Origin: Paeniglutamicibacter terrestris | Lineage (GTDB): Bacteria; Actinomycetota; Actinomycetes; Actinomycetales; Micrococcaceae | DNA length: 64,000 nucleotides | NCBI RefSeq assembly: GCF_012271785.1 | Contig: NZ_JAAWVT010000001.1 | Location: 124,001 to 188,000 of the forward strand | Reading direction: 5' to 3' | Part shown: piece after piece, positions 16,729 to 25,391 of the stretch | Layout: each line of letters starts with the position of its first letter | How positions within the stretch are numbered: position 1 is the stretch's first letter | Made by a program: the position numbers and the translations under genes | Notes under the pieces: model-generated | What the model was told of the DNA's origin: nothing | The model's database searches: none | Seen by the model: only the letters and a program-made list of their open reading frames with translations

Positions 16729-18519
16729 CTACTTTTCCGGGAACTGAAGGTCATCCAGGTTGCGCAGTACCGCGGGAGTTCCGTTGGCCTGGTTGATCAG
16801 GTATTCGGTGCCACGGTCCTCCAGGCACAGAATCCAGGTACCCGGCTGCATCATGGTCAGCTGCTTTCCGTTGCCGGGGTGGAACACCGGGCGCGGGGCG
16901 TTGAGCGCAAACCAGAAGCTGGTGTGCTTTTCTTCCGGTTCGTGCACCTCGGCGCGGGCTCCGAAGCCCTGCTCGGACTCGGCAGCGGCCCGAGCCTTCG
17001 CCTTCTCCGCTGCCTCCTGGTGCGCCTGGATGTCGGCACGCGATAGTGCCGCTGTGGCCTTGATGTCTACCGGTGCCGCCGGGCTCAAGCTGGTGGCCGG
17101 ATGTGCGGCAGCCGACTGCTGAGCGGCAGGCTTCACGCCGGATGTTGCACCGGGCGTTGGCACCTTGGCTTCGGTTCCCGAGGTCGTAGTTTTTGCCACC
17201 GGGCTCTGCGCAGCTGAAGTCGCGGTGAGTGATGCCGCCGGCTTGTCGGATTCTTCCGCGCCGGCGTGTGGGCTGTCCGTGGCAGTTTCCTTCGGAGCTT
17301 CGGACTCGGTGAGCCTCGCTGCCCCGGCACTCTGGGGGGCTTCGGAGCCCTTGACATCGGTGGTGTTCTTGGCGTCGTTTACTGCGACGGCATCGACATC
17401 GACATCGTCGAGCTTCGTGGACTGCTTCTGCTCAGTAGCGGGAGACCCGGCGGAGGCAGATTCATCGTTCGAAACGGCAGATGTTGCGCGGGCGTCGGAT
17501 GTTTCTCCCTTCACCGCTGGTACATCCTTCAGCTGAGTTTCGCGCGCAGCCTCGGTCCCGGTGGTCGGTGCCTTGAGCTTCGCATCATTCTCGGCTGCGG
17601 AGGCAGCCACGGCGGATTTCGCCTTCGGGTCGGCAACCTCTGCCTCGGACAGAACATTATCCGACTCGGCCGGGGTAGTCTCATCCGCATCGGCGGCGGA
17701 ACTATCAGTGGCGGCAGCAGAAGCTGAAGTGGACGTCGGTGCAACAACAACGGGTGCTTTAACCGCCGGGACCGGGGTCACAACCTTGGCAACCGGGTCG
17801 GCCTCAACGTGAGAATCGACATCGACGACGGCGTGAGCGTGATCGGCGTGAGCGTCATCGGAGTGAGCGTCATCGGAGGTGGCGGTGCTTGAGTGCGAAG
17901 TCCGCGGCACCGACGGTGCGTGGTAATCCCCAGTGCTGCTGGCGCCGATGAACTCTTCGTGATCGTCGGTAGCCACGGCTGCCGCGGCAGCATCTTTGTT
18001 TTCCTTCTTGGTCATGGGCACCGGGTAGACATCGGAGCCAAGCACCGATTCACCGCCGCTCACAAAATCACCGCGGAAGGCACCGAGGTAGCTGGCCAGC
18101 GTGGTGCCGGCAACCATGGCCAGGCCGCCAAACAACCCGATCAGGTAGGCAGGGGCCATGGAGGCCACGTAGGAGTTTAAGAAGTAGGCGGAGGCGATGA
18201 TCGCCACCACGGAAGCGGCCTGATCAAGGCTCAGGGAGCCAACGCGAACCCGCGAATGGCCCTGGAGTCGACGCCAGAGGAATCCCGCCGCAATCGCGAG
18301 GGGAAGCAGTACCGAGACAAAAAAGTGGAAGGGCAGGCCCGGGAAAATCCACATGTTGACGGCAACGGTCTTGCTCCACGGGATCGGGAGGAAGGAGCCT
18401 ACGAGCACCAGCAGCCCGCCGAGCAGCACCACAACATCGCGTGCTGTCAGCGGTCCGATGACAGTCTTGGGCGTGTGGTCGGGCTGCGAACCCTGTGCCT
18501 TGGCATGCACCGTTTCCAT
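16729..18519 (-). CDS. Large low-complexity membrane protein of unknown function
   Basis: 596-aa protein not recognised from any named family. The first 145 residues hold four hydrophobic segments (about 27-45, 62-82, 98-115, 119-141). Then comes a linker of roughly 380 residues dominated by Ala, Ser, Thr, Asp, Glu and Lys, with a His/Asp-rich patch (SDDAHSDDAHADHAHA). The final 65 residues look folded (FWFALNAPRPVFHPGNGKQ; MQPGTWILCLEDRG). I chose ATG at 18519 with GGAG 7 bases upstream; a frame reaching 18816 would run into the acs promoter region. It sits 2 bases before nth and heads that operon. A membrane anchor presenting a cytoplasmic domain through a long flexible arm is plausible but unproven. 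Confidence 0.7.
   Translation of the reverse strand: METVHAKAQGSQPDHTPKTVIGPLTARDVVVLLGGLLVLVGSFLPIPWSKTVAVNMWIFPGLPFHFFVSVLLPLAIAAGFLWRRLQGHSRVRVGSLSLDQAASVVAIIASAYFLNSYVASMAPAYLIGLFGGLAMVAGTTLASYLGAFRGDFVSGGESVLGSDVYPVPMTKKENKDAAAAAVATDDHEEFIGASSTGDYHAPSVPRTSHSSTATSDDAHSDDAHADHAHAVVDVDSHVEADPVAKVVTPVPAVKAPVVVAPTSTSASAAATDSSAADADETTPAESDNVLSEAEVADPKAKSAVAASAAENDAKLKAPTTGTEAARETQLKDVPAVKGETSDARATSAVSNDESASAGSPATEQKQSTKLDDVDVDAVAVNDAKNTTDVKGSEAPQSAGAARLTESEAPKETATDSPHAGAEESDKPAASLTATSAAQSPVAKTTTSGTEAKVPTPGATSGVKPAAQQSAAAHPATSLSPAAPVDIKATAALSRADIQAHQEAAEKAKARAAAESEQGFGARAEVHEPEEKHTSFWFALNAPRPVFHPGNGKQLTMMQPGTWILCLEDRGTEYLINQANGTPAVLRNLDDLQFPEK
17833..17877. repeat. 15-base tandem repeat, three copies, in coding sequence
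   Basis: Units beginning GTGAGCGT at 17833, 17848 and 17863, differing by one or two bases. They encode the Ser/Ala-Asp-Asp/Asp-His-Ala-His repeats of the linker on the minus strand. Confidence 0.7.
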
Positions 18520-18884
18520 TGGAAGACTCCGCTTCTTGTTAGCTCGTGTCTCGTGGCCGGCGAGTAAATACGGTCGGCGGACCACATTGATCACGTCCAA
18601 CACTATCCGCGCGGGGGCACCAACGCAGTGATTCGGCACTCGGGTTGCCCGAGGTGTTGTACATGACACGGCCGTGAAGGCATTGAACCTCCGGCACCAC
18701 ACTTCTGAGATGGAGTTGCCGGGGCACAGTTGACCGCTAGTACCCAGCAATCGCCGAAAATCACCGTTCACCGCAGAATTACCACCCTCCACTGTCATGC
18801 TTGTGACGGAGCGCACGTGAGAACCCGTGCGGCTGTAACGTTAGTCACAGGAAACTTTTGTCTGTTATTGGAAGGACCATACTC
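18520..18884. other. Divergent intergenic region between the nth operon and acs
   Basis: 365 bases without a convincing gene. It holds the CRP-like palindrome at 18834-18849, a weaker half-match (TGTGACGGAGCGCACG) at 18802-18817, and the acs ribosome site GGAAGGA at 18870-18876. I could not place -35/-10 boxes with confidence. Confidence 0.6.
18834..18849. promoter_or_regulatory. CRP-like operator upstream of acs
   Basis: TGTAA-CGTTAG-TCACA, one mismatch from the TGTGA-N6-TCACA consensus of Crp/GlxR proteins. It is centred 43 bases upstream of the acs start codon. Acetyl-CoA synthetase genes are established CRP/GlxR targets in several bacteria, and a crp gene lies 4 kb away. Confidence 0.65.
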
Positions 18885-20870
18885 GTGTCGCAAACCCACA
18901 CCCCCGCGTTGGATAACCTCTCGCATGAAACTCGCTCGTTTGCCCCGAGCGCCGAATTCATCGCCACCTCCATCGCCAAGCCGCAGCAATATGAGGCGGC
19001 CGCCGCCGACCGCCTGGGGTACTGGGCGAATGCCGCCCGCAGCGTCTTGACCTGGGACACCGACTTCACCGAGGTTCTGGACTGGTCACAGGCTCCCGTG
19101 GCCAGGTGGTTCGCCGATGGCAAGGTTAACGCCGCGTACAACGCACTTGACCGCCACGTGGAAAACGGACTCGGAGACCGGGTGGCCATCCACTTTGAGG
19201 GCGAACCGGGCGACACCCGCACCTACACCTACGCGCAGCTCACCACCGCAGTGAAGCAGGCGGCCAACGCCTTCGAGTCCCTCGGCGTGACCAAGGGCGA
19301 CCGCGTGGCCGTCTACCTGCCGATGATCCCGGAGGCAGTGATCACCATGCTGGCCTGCGCTCGCATCGGCGCCATCCACTCGGTGGTCTTCGGTGGGTTC
19401 TCCGCCGACGCACTGCGCTCGCGTATCGACGACGCACAGGCCAAGCTCGTGGTCACCGCCGATGGCACCTGGCGCCGCGGCAAGCCCTCGGCCCTGAAGC
19501 CGGCAGTGGATGAGGCCCTGGCCAAGGAAGGCCACAGCGTGAAAAACGTGCTGGTGGTCAAGCGCAACGCCCAGGACGTGATCTGGAACGACTCACTGGA
19601 TAAGTGGTGGAGCGATGTCGTTGATTCGGCCTCCACCGAGCACACCGCCGTGGGCCACGAATCCGAGCACCCACTCTTCGTGCTCTACACCTCCGGCACC
19701 ACCGGTAAGCCCAAGGGCATCATCCACACCACCGGCGGTTACCTGACGCAGGCCGCGACCACACACCGCGATACCTTCGACCTGCACCCGGAGACCGACG
19801 TGTTCTGGTGCACCGCGGACATCGGCTGGGTCACCGGCCACTCCTACGTCACCTACGCCCCGTTGATCAACGGCGCCACCCAGGTCATGTACGAGGGCAC
19901 CCCGGATTCTCCCCACCAGGGCCGTTGGTGGGAGATCGTGGCCAAGTACGGGGTGACCATCCTGTACACCGCCCCCACCGCCATCCGCACCTTCATGAAG
20001 TGGGGCCGAAGCATCCCGGATTCCTACGATCTGTCCTCGCTGCGCGTGCTGGGTTCGGTGGGCGAATCCATCAACCCCGAGGCCTGGATGTGGTACCGCG
20101 ACGTCATCGGCACCAATAACGGAGCCAACGGGGAACGCAAAGAGCACCCGACCCCGATTGTTGATACCTGGTGGCAGACCGAAACCGGCGCGCACATGAT
20201 CGCCCCGCTGCCCGGGGTCACCGTCACCAAGCCCGGATCGGCACAAACTGCCGTCCCCGGCATCACCGTGGACGTGGTTGACGAAATGGGCCAGTCGGTA
20301 GCCAACGGCGAGGGTGGCTTCTTGGTTATCCGCGACCCCTGGCCGGGCATGCTGCGCGGCATCTGGGGCGATATGAACCGCTACAAGGAAACCTACTGGT
20401 CACGTTTTGAGGGCATGTACTTCGCGGGCGACGGCGCCAAGAAGGACGAGGATGGGGACATCTGGCTGCTGGGCCGCGTGGATGACGTCATGAACGTCTC
20501 CGGCCACCGCCTGTCCACCACCGAGATCGAATCCTCGCTGGTTGCTCACCCATACGTGGCAGAGGCAGCGGTGGTGGGAGCCAAGGACGAAACCACCGGC
20601 GAGGCAGTAGTCGCGTTTGTCATCTTGCAGATTGACCCACCGGAGGGCGAGGACGTGGTGGCAACGTTGCGCGCCCACGTGGGCAAGGACATCGGCCCGA
20701 TCGCTAAGCCGCGACACATTTTGGTGGTTCCCGAGTTGCCCAAGACGCGTTCGGGCAAGATCATGCGCCGGCTTCTCAAGGATGTTGCCGAGGGCCGCGA
20801 GGTCGGGGATGCAACCACCTTGGCGGATAACACCGTCATGGCGCAGATCGCCGAATCCATGCGCAAGTAG
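18885..20870 (+). CDS. acs: Acetyl-coenzyme A synthetase
   Basis: 661-aa AMP-forming enzyme: acetate + ATP + CoA to acetyl-CoA + AMP + PPi. The AMP-binding core is [19 protein letters not shown] and the [15 protein letters not shown] hinge follow; the catalytic Lys is K625 in [11 protein letters not shown], the site inactivated by acetylation and reactivated by sirtuins in other bacteria (a sirtuin gene lies at 40.1 kb). I chose GTG at 18885 with GGAAGGA 8 bases upstream; the in-frame ATG at 18858 lacks a ribosome site. It is a single gene closed by a strong terminator. Confidence 0.97.
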   Translation: MSQTHTPALDNLSHETRSFAPSAEFIATSIAKPQQYEAAAADRLGYWANAARSVLTWDTDFTEVLDWSQAPVARWFADGKVNAAYNALDRHVENGLGDRVAIHFEGEPGDTRTYTYAQLTTAVKQAANAFESLGVTKGDRVAVYLPMIPEAVITMLACARIGAIHSVVFGGFSADALRSRIDDAQAKLVVTADGTWRRGKPSALKPAVDEALAKEGHSVKNVLVVKRNAQDVIWNDSLDKWWSDVVDSASTEHTAVGHESEHPLFVLYTSGTTGKPKGIIHTTGGYLTQAATTHRDTFDLHPETDVFWCTADIGWVTGHSYVTYAPLINGATQVMYEGTPDSPHQGRWWEIVAKYGVTILYTAPTAIRTFMKWGRSIPDSYDLSSLRVLGSVGESINPEAWMWYRDVIGTNNGANGERKEHPTPIVDTWWQTETGAHMIAPLPGVTVTKPGSAQTAVPGITVDVVDEMGQSVANGEGGFLVIRDPWPGMLRGIWGDMNRYKETYWSRFEGMYFAGDGAKKDEDGDIWLLGRVDDVMNVSGHRLSTTEIESSLVAHPYVAEAAVVGAKDETTGEAVVAFVILQIDPPEGEDVVATLRAHVGKDIGPIAKPRHILVVPELPKTRSGKIMRRLLKDVAEGREVGDATTLADNTVMAQIAESMRK

Positions 20871-20890
20871 TAGCACCGCAGGACCCAGAC

Positions 20891-20940
20891 ACGTCGGGGG
20901 CGGGAAGGGCAAGAGCCTTTCGCGCCCCCGACGTCTTTTA
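20891..20940 (+). terminator. Rho-independent terminator after acs
   Basis: 12-base perfect stem ACGTCGGGGGCG (20891-20902) with its complement at 20923-20934, followed by CTTTTA. Confidence 0.88.
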
Positions 20941-20986
20941 ACGCAAAGGTGCAAAGGCGCTGCCCACATTGTGTGGGGCCACAACC

Positions 20987-20992
20987 TACAGT
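20987..20992 (+). promoter_or_regulatory. -10 box of a probable leaderless promoter (aroQ)
   Basis: TACAGT, then 7 bases, then ATG at 21000; no ribosome site is present. Confidence 0.55.
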
Positions 20993-20999
20993 GGATGCC

Positions 21000-21449
21000 A
21001 TGAGCGAAGAGAAAAACAAACGCATTCTCGTCCTGAATGGACCAAACCTGAACCTGTTGGGCACCCGGGAACCCGCCGTCTATGGGCACGAGTCCCTGAA
21101 AGACGTTGAAGAACTCTGCCGGGCTACGGCAACTGCGGCAGGCTTCGAGGTCGAATTCCTGCAGTCAAATCATGAGGGTGTGCTCATCGATGCCATCCAC
21201 GCGGCACGTGGCACGGTGAGCGGCATCGTCTTTAACCCCGGCGCCTACACCCACACCTCCATCGCCCTGGCCGATGCCATCTCCGGGGTCGAGCTGCCGG
21301 TCATCGAGGTCCACATCTCCAATGTGCACCGTCGCGAGTCATTCCGTCACCACTCGTACATCTCCCCCGTTGCCGCTTCGGTGATTGTGGGAGCCGGGAC
21401 TAACGGGTATTCCTTAGCCATCAATCAGCTGGCTCACCTGACCCGCTAG
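21000..21449 (+). CDS. aroQ: Type II 3-dehydroquinate dehydratase
   Basis: 149-aa dodecameric enzyme of the shikimate pathway: 3-dehydroquinate to 3-dehydroshikimate. [20 protein letters not shown] is the N-terminal signature with the catalytic Tyr; [36 protein letters not shown] (active-site His) follow in family order. Length is typical. ATG at 21000 fits both the alignment start and the -10 spacing; an upstream ATG at 20949 would precede the promoter. It is isolated from other aro genes. Confidence 0.96.
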   Translation: MSEEKNKRILVLNGPNLNLLGTREPAVYGHESLKDVEELCRATATAAGFEVEFLQSNHEGVLIDAIHAARGTVSGIVFNPGAYTHTSIALADAISGVELPVIEVHISNVHRRESFRHHSYISPVAASVIVGAGTNGYSLAINQLAHLTR

Positions 21450-21477
21450 CGGCGCACCCAGGGCCCAGATCTGGCAA

Positions 21478-21521
21478 CGGGCTGGAAGCGGAGCCAGTGA
21501 ATTAGTTCCGCTTCCAGCCCG
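21478..21521. terminator. Bidirectional terminator between aroQ and marP
   Basis: 15-base perfect stem CGGGCTGGAAGCGGA (21478-21492) paired with 21507-21521 in a convergent intergenic region. Confidence 0.8.
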
Positions 21522-21543
21522 GCGAAGCCTTAGTCGTTTGTGG

Positions 21544-22752
21544 CTAGTGGGGCGAGCAAGCCCCGGTCGGAACCGAGTCCTGAGCACGAGTCGAATGGCT
21601 GATCGCCGTGTTGATTTCCTCGAGGGCCAGAGCGTATCCGACGTTGGTATCGCCCTTGGCCTTGGCAAAGACCATGCCCACAACCTGGCCTTGCTCATCC
21701 AGCAGCGGACCGCCGGAGTTTCCCTGTTCAACATCACCGGCCAGCTGGTAGATACGTAACGGCGATGGTTCGGCACCATAGATGTTTTGAATGGCGATGG
21801 TGCTCAGTGATTCAATCACCGCGCCCCTGGCATGGAATGAACCGCCACCGGGGAATCCGAGGAAAGCAGCGGTGTCCCCGCGCTCGAGGTCGGTACCTCG
21901 CTGCAGCGGTTCCAAGCCCAATCCCGGGACATCCAAAACCGCGGTATCGCTGACGGAATCGAAGTAGACGACGCTGGCCGAGAGCACTTTACCGTCTTGT
22001 GTGGTCACCGAGGGTTCGGTGATTCCGGCCACCACGTGCGCATTGGTGAGGACGCGGTCCGGTGCGAAGACAAAGCCTGAACCGGACTGGTTCACGCCGC
22101 AGGCATAAGCGGTGCCGATAATCTTGACCACCGATCCGGCGGCTGCATCAACCGCGCTGCCGAGTTCTGATTCCTGCGGAACCTCGACTTCCACCTGCGG
22201 TGCGAAGGGTTCAAAAAGCTCGGGAATCGTTTGACCCATGACCTGGGCTCGAGCCTCTGTCACGAAGTCGGTGAGGGGGCGAGGAGTCAACTTCTGGATC
22301 GTGGTTAGGACCTTGGAGTCTGCCACCTGCTGGGATACCAAGGGCACACCCATGGTCGCCGCCGACAGCGCGATGGCGGAGATGACCAATGCCGCCATGA
22401 CGGTGTTGGCAATGCCACCCAAGAAGCGATCAAAGGACTTCAGCACCGGGAAGTTCAGCCATAAGCGGATTCTGGCTCCAATGGCCGCGCCAAGTCCCTG
22501 GCCGATCAAAATGAAGGCCACGGCCGCGGCTACGATCCAGAAAATGCGCCATCCGGGGTTGCTGACCCAGGTTGCCACGAGGGGAATTCCGTAGAAGGCT
22601 GCGATACCACCAGCGAGGAAGCCAATGATGGCCCCTAACGTGACAAAGAAGCCTTTACGCAGGCCAGAGGCCAAAAAGCTGATCAATGAAATGATGAGCA
22701 ACAGGTCCAACCATGACAATCCCAATATCAAGTCCGGACTCCACTCCTTCAT
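21544..22752 (-). CDS. marP: MarP-family membrane serine protease (CvpA-like domain plus trypsin fold)
   Basis: 402-aa protein. About residues 12-130 form four membrane helices of the colicin V production (CvpA) type; the C-terminal half is a chymotrypsin-fold protease with His in LTNAHVV, Asp in DTAVLD and nucleophile Ser in EQGNSGGPLL. Two cysteines (ACGV and the C-terminal ACSPH) could form a disulfide. In Mycobacterium tuberculosis the equivalent Rv3671c maintains intracellular pH in acid; a similar envelope stress role is inference. Position beside crp, nth and the CoA NUDIX supports the identification. The start at 22752 lacks a good ribosome site, so it is uncertain. Confidence 0.9.
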   Translation of the reverse strand: MKEWSPDLILGLSWLDLLLIISLISFLASGLRKGFFVTLGAIIGFLAGGIAAFYGIPLVATWVSNPGWRIFWIVAAAVAFILIGQGLGAAIGARIRLWLNFPVLKSFDRFLGGIANTVMAALVISAIALSAATMGVPLVSQQVADSKVLTTIQKLTPRPLTDFVTEARAQVMGQTIPELFEPFAPQVEVEVPQESELGSAVDAAAGSVVKIIGTAYACGVNQSGSGFVFAPDRVLTNAHVVAGITEPSVTTQDGKVLSASVVYFDSVSDTAVLDVPGLGLEPLQRGTDLERGDTAAFLGFPGGGSFHARGAVIESLSTIAIQNIYGAEPSPLRIYQLAGDVEQGNSGGPLLDEQGQVVGMVFAKAKGDTNVGYALALEEINTAISHSTRAQDSVPTGACSPH

Positions 22753-22862
22753 TCGGTGTTGTAGCGCACCAAAACGGGCCTAAAACACTATTTCTTGCCC
22801 TGAGTCTAGTCGGGCATGGATCAAATGCCCGCGATTCTAACCACATTTAGGGCCTTTTGGCG

Positions 22863-22878
22863 TGTGGAAGCTGTCACA
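22863..22878. promoter_or_regulatory. CRP-like operator in the crp/marP intergenic region
   Basis: TGTGG-AAGCTG-TCACA inside a wider palindrome CGTGTG-N8-CACACG (22861-22880), one mismatch from TGTGA-N6-TCACA. It is centred about 65 bases before the crp start and near the -35 position of a CACAAT box at 22895-22900, which suggests autoregulation. Confidence 0.62.
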
Positions 22879-22935
22879 CGGGGCAACCGTACGGCACAAT
22901 TAGAACAGCGCTAACGACAGTTGACAGGAGATTTT

Positions 22936-23613
22936 ATGGACATCGAGGTATTGCGTCGAGCACCACTTTTCGCTTCATTGAGCGACGAGGTGTTCTCTGC
23001 ACTGACTGAAGAACTATCCGAAGTAGATCTTTCCCGTGGTGCCTCCGTGTTCCGCGAGGGCGACCAGGGCGACCAGCTCTACTTCATTGTTTCGGGCAAG
23101 ATCAAGCTGGGACGCACTTCCTCGGACGGTCGTGAGAATCTGATTGCCGTCCTCGGCCCGGGCGAGTTGTTCGGCGAAATGGCACTCTTCGATCCGAGCC
23201 CGCGTAACGCTACCGCCACCGCGGTTTCTGAAACGCGTCTGGCTGGCCTGCGCCACGAGAACCTGCGCAAAGTTATCCAGACCAGCCCGGAGGTTTCGGT
23301 GCAGCTGCTGCAGGCCTTGGCCTCCCGTCTTCGCCGCACCAACGAGTCGCTGGCCGACTTGGTCTTCTCGGATGTTCCGGGCCGTGTCGCTAAGGCACTG
23401 CTGGATTTGGCAGACCGCTTCGGCCGTCCCGCCACCGACGGCATCTTGGTTGCCCACGAACTGACCCAGGAAGAATTGGCTCAGCTGGTTGGCGCCTCAC
23501 GCGAAACCGTGAACAAGGCATTGGCCGAGTTCGTCCAGCGTGGTTGGTTGCGTCTGGAAGCACGCGCAGTCGTGATCTTGGATATTCAGCGCTTGCGTCA
23601 GCGTTCACGCTAA
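22936..23613 (+). CDS. crp: Crp/Fnr family cyclic-nucleotide-responsive regulator
   Basis: 225-aa global regulator. The N-terminal cyclic nucleotide-binding beta-barrel has VFREGDQGDQLYFIVSGKIK and the phosphate-binding cassette GPGELFGEMALFDPSPRNATA, with the Glu, Arg and Thr that contact cAMP. The C-terminal winged helix has QEELAQLVGASRETVNKAL as recognition helix. The length equals mycobacterial Crp and corynebacterial GlxR. ATG at 22936 has ACAGGAGA upstream; an ATG at 22921 would skip it. Single gene with terminator; likely binds the operators at acs and at its own promoter. Confidence 0.95.
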   Translation: MDIEVLRRAPLFASLSDEVFSALTEELSEVDLSRGASVFREGDQGDQLYFIVSGKIKLGRTSSDGRENLIAVLGPGELFGEMALFDPSPRNATATAVSETRLAGLRHENLRKVIQTSPEVSVQLLQALASRLRRTNESLADLVFSDVPGRVAKALLDLADRFGRPATDGILVAHELTQEELAQLVGASRETVNKALAEFVQRGWLRLEARAVVILDIQRLRQRSR

Positions 23614-23631
23614 AACGCATCAGTGCATCAA

Positions 23632-23680
23632 CGGCTGTGGCCGGGAACCCCTTGACGGGGTTCCCGGCCACAGCCGTTTC
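23632..23680. terminator. Terminator after crp
   Basis: 20-base perfect stem beginning CGGCTGTGGCC (23632-23651) paired with 23657-23676, loop TTGAC, then TTTC. It serves crp and perhaps the convergent NUDIX gene. Confidence 0.88.
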
Positions 23681-23727
23681 TACATGGTTCAACTAACCGT
23701 TGGGGACGCCCGAGGTCGCGGGAGTGT

Positions 23728-24714
23728 CTAGCGGCCTCGACCCAGTCCGCCGCCTTCGGCAGCGGTCGTGGTGGTCACGTCCAAATAAAACTTTCCATCG
23801 ACCTGAACCAGCTCCGGATGGTAGCTCTTGAGTTCACGGCGCACGGAGAGGTACGCCACGGTTCCACGAGTGAAGGCAATCTTTTCCAGAATGACTTCCA
23901 CCGCGGGCGTGGTGATTTTGCTCAGCGGCAGCCCCCGGGTGTCGGAGGCATCCGCTTCGTCGCCCAACGTTGTTGAGTGGCGTTGTGCGATGACCTCGTT
24001 AGCTACCTTCCAACCAGCCCAGACGCCCTTGCCACGCAGCAAGCTTGGTTCCTGACGAACCGGTAGTGCCGCCGCAAAATAGCGGGTGTCAAAACGCCGC
24101 AGGGCAAAGTTCGGGGAAATCCAGTGCGATAGCGGGCGCAACAGATCGGTGCGCAGACCTAGCCCGCGCTTGGCCAACACGTCGGCTAGGGTCTTGTCCT
24201 GCCCGGCCACCGCTTCGCGCACTGCCATCCAGTCCTCACTGTCGCAGTTTTCCACCACGGACAGTTCGTCGGTTCCTGCCAGCAGAACACCCGTTTCTTC
24301 GAAGAGTTCCCGGATGGCGCACACAATGTGCGCCTTGACCAAGCGCTGATCAAGAATGCCTAACCTCTTGGACCACTCGCTCAGGCTTGGTCCGTACCAA
24401 GGGATATCGTGATCATCAACATTTTCCAAGCTTCCGCCGGGAAATGCGACACTCCCGAGCGGCGAACCACCGGGACGATATCCAAGGTAAGTTTCAACAC
24501 CTTTTGGCGAGTCTCGGATCAGCACCACCGAAGAGGCGCGACGCACGGTCCGCGGGGTGCGATTTCCAAAGGAAACCCAATTCTCTGCCGCGTCATATTG
24601 GGTCGGCGGGAGGTCAAAAAGTCTACGCAGAAGCCCCGTGGACGGGTTCCGCGGTTTCACCACAGGATCCTTGTTCACGGGGCCACCGTTTTCAGTATTG
24701 TTACGCAAACTCAA
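23728..24714 (-). CDS. NUDIX hydrolase, NUDT19-like
   Basis: 328-aa hydrolase. RRASSVVLIRDSPKGVETYLG begins the Nudix fold; FPGGSLENVDDHD and AIRELFEETGVLLAG are the two halves of a Nudix box separated by an insertion of about 40 residues, as in NUDT19/RP2 proteins. Substrate unknown; NUDT19 relatives act on CoA esters. The frame starts at TTG 24714, overlapping ridA by 14 bases; GTG at 24678 is an alternative. Neither has a clear ribosome site, and coupling to ridA translation is likely. Confidence 0.84.
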   Translation of the reverse strand: MSLRNNTENGGPVNKDPVVKPRNPSTGLLRRLFDLPPTQYDAAENWVSFGNRTPRTVRRASSVVLIRDSPKGVETYLGYRPGGSPLGSVAFPGGSLENVDDHDIPWYGPSLSEWSKRLGILDQRLVKAHIVCAIRELFEETGVLLAGTDELSVVENCDSEDWMAVREAVAGQDKTLADVLAKRGLGLRTDLLRPLSHWISPNFALRRFDTRYFAAALPVRQEPSLLRGKGVWAGWKVANEVIAQRHSTTLGDEADASDTRGLPLSKITTPAVEVILEKIAFTRGTVAYLSVRRELKSYHPELVQVDGKFYLDVTTTTAAEGGGLGRGR

Positions 24715-25177
24715 CGATCAGTTCGACCTCGACCGGTGCGTCCAACGGCAGTGCTGCCACGCCGACGGCCGAGCGGGCGTGTACGCCCTTTTCGCCCAGG
24801 ACTGCGCCCAAGAACTCTGAGGCTCCATTGATGACGGCCGGCTGCCCGGTGAAGGACGGATCGGAGGAAACGAAGCCGACAACCTTGACCACGCGGACGA
24901 TGCGGTCCAGGTCGCCGATGGCACCCTTGATGGCTGCCAGGGCGTTCAGAGCACAAACCTGTGCCTGTTCGGCCGCTGCTTCAGCGGTAACTGCGGCACC
25001 GACCTTTCCGCTGGCTGTGAGTTCCCCATTAATAAATGGCAGCTGCCCCGAGGTGTAAACGAGGTTGCCGGTGATCGTCGCTGGTACGTAGGCGGCCACC
25101 GGAAGAGCGACGGCCGGAAGGGTGTGGCCGAGCTCAGCCAGACGTGCCTCAACTGCGGAGGAAGTCTCTTGTTGCAT
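24701..25177 (-). CDS. RidA family protein (Rid/YER057c/UK114)
   Basis: 158-aa member of the family that hydrolyses reactive enamine/imine intermediates. VYTSGQLPFINGELTASG is the conserved beta-strand and loop; the active-site Arg lies in ARSAVGVAALPLDAPVEVE. Slightly longer than canonical RidA (about 130 aa), so probably a Rid subfamily found in this chromosomal context. It starts 21 bases after the DUF4177 gene and overlaps the NUDIX gene, making a three-gene unit. Confidence 0.86.
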   Translation of the reverse strand: MQQETSSAVEARLAELGHTLPAVALPVAAYVPATITGNLVYTSGQLPFINGELTASGKVGAAVTAEAAAEQAQVCALNALAAIKGAIGDLDRIVRVVKVVGFVSSDPSFTGQPAVINGASEFLGAVLGEKGVHARSAVGVAALPLDAPVEVELIVEFA

Positions 25178-25198
25178 AGAAATTACTCGTTTCTTTTC

Positions 25199-25354
25199 TT
25201 AGGCCTTGGGGCGCTTGAGGTAGGCGACCGGTGCATTTCCGTTGGGTCCGGGGACGACGGCAACTAGCTCCCAACCGTCCTCTCCCCATTGGTCCAGAAT
25301 CTGCTTCGTGGCGTGAATAATGAGCGGTAAAGTGGCGTACTCCCATTTCGTCAT
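25199..25354 (-). CDS. Small DUF4177-type protein
   Basis: 51-aa protein starting MTKWEYATLPL and containing LDQWGEDGWELVAVVPGPNG, the WEY...GWELV pattern of DUF4177. No catalytic residues or membrane segment; function unknown. A longer frame reaching 25636 covers the divergent PBP gene and is not credible. ATG at 25354 has a TAACGT box 7 bases upstream and no ribosome site. It is the first gene of the DUF4177-ridA-NUDIX unit. Confidence 0.85.
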   Translation of the reverse strand: MTKWEYATLPLIIHATKQILDQWGEDGWELVAVVPGPNGNAPVAYLKRPKA

Positions 25355-25361
25355 AACCGAT

Positions 25362-25367
25362 ACGTTA
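25362..25367 (-). promoter_or_regulatory. -10 box of a probable leaderless promoter (DUF4177 unit)
   Basis: Minus-strand TAACGT, 7 bases, then ATG at 25354. It lies 11 bases from the -10 box of the divergent PBP gene. Confidence 0.5.
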
Positions 25368-25378
25368 GCGCGTCCTTG

Positions 25379-25384
25379 TAAACT
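25379..25384 (+). promoter_or_regulatory. -10 box of a probable leaderless promoter (PBP)
   Basis: TAAACT, 7 bases, then ATG at 25392. Confidence 0.55.
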
Positions 25385-25391
25385 AGTACGC

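Noticed and set aside
17833-17877. Short regular repeats considered as a CRISPR-like array
   Set aside because: Units are contiguous 15-mers without spacers and encode a protein low-complexity patch.
18802-18817. Second CRP site upstream of acs (TGTGACGGAGCGCACG)
   Set aside because: Only one half-site matches the consensus; the other half has several mismatches.
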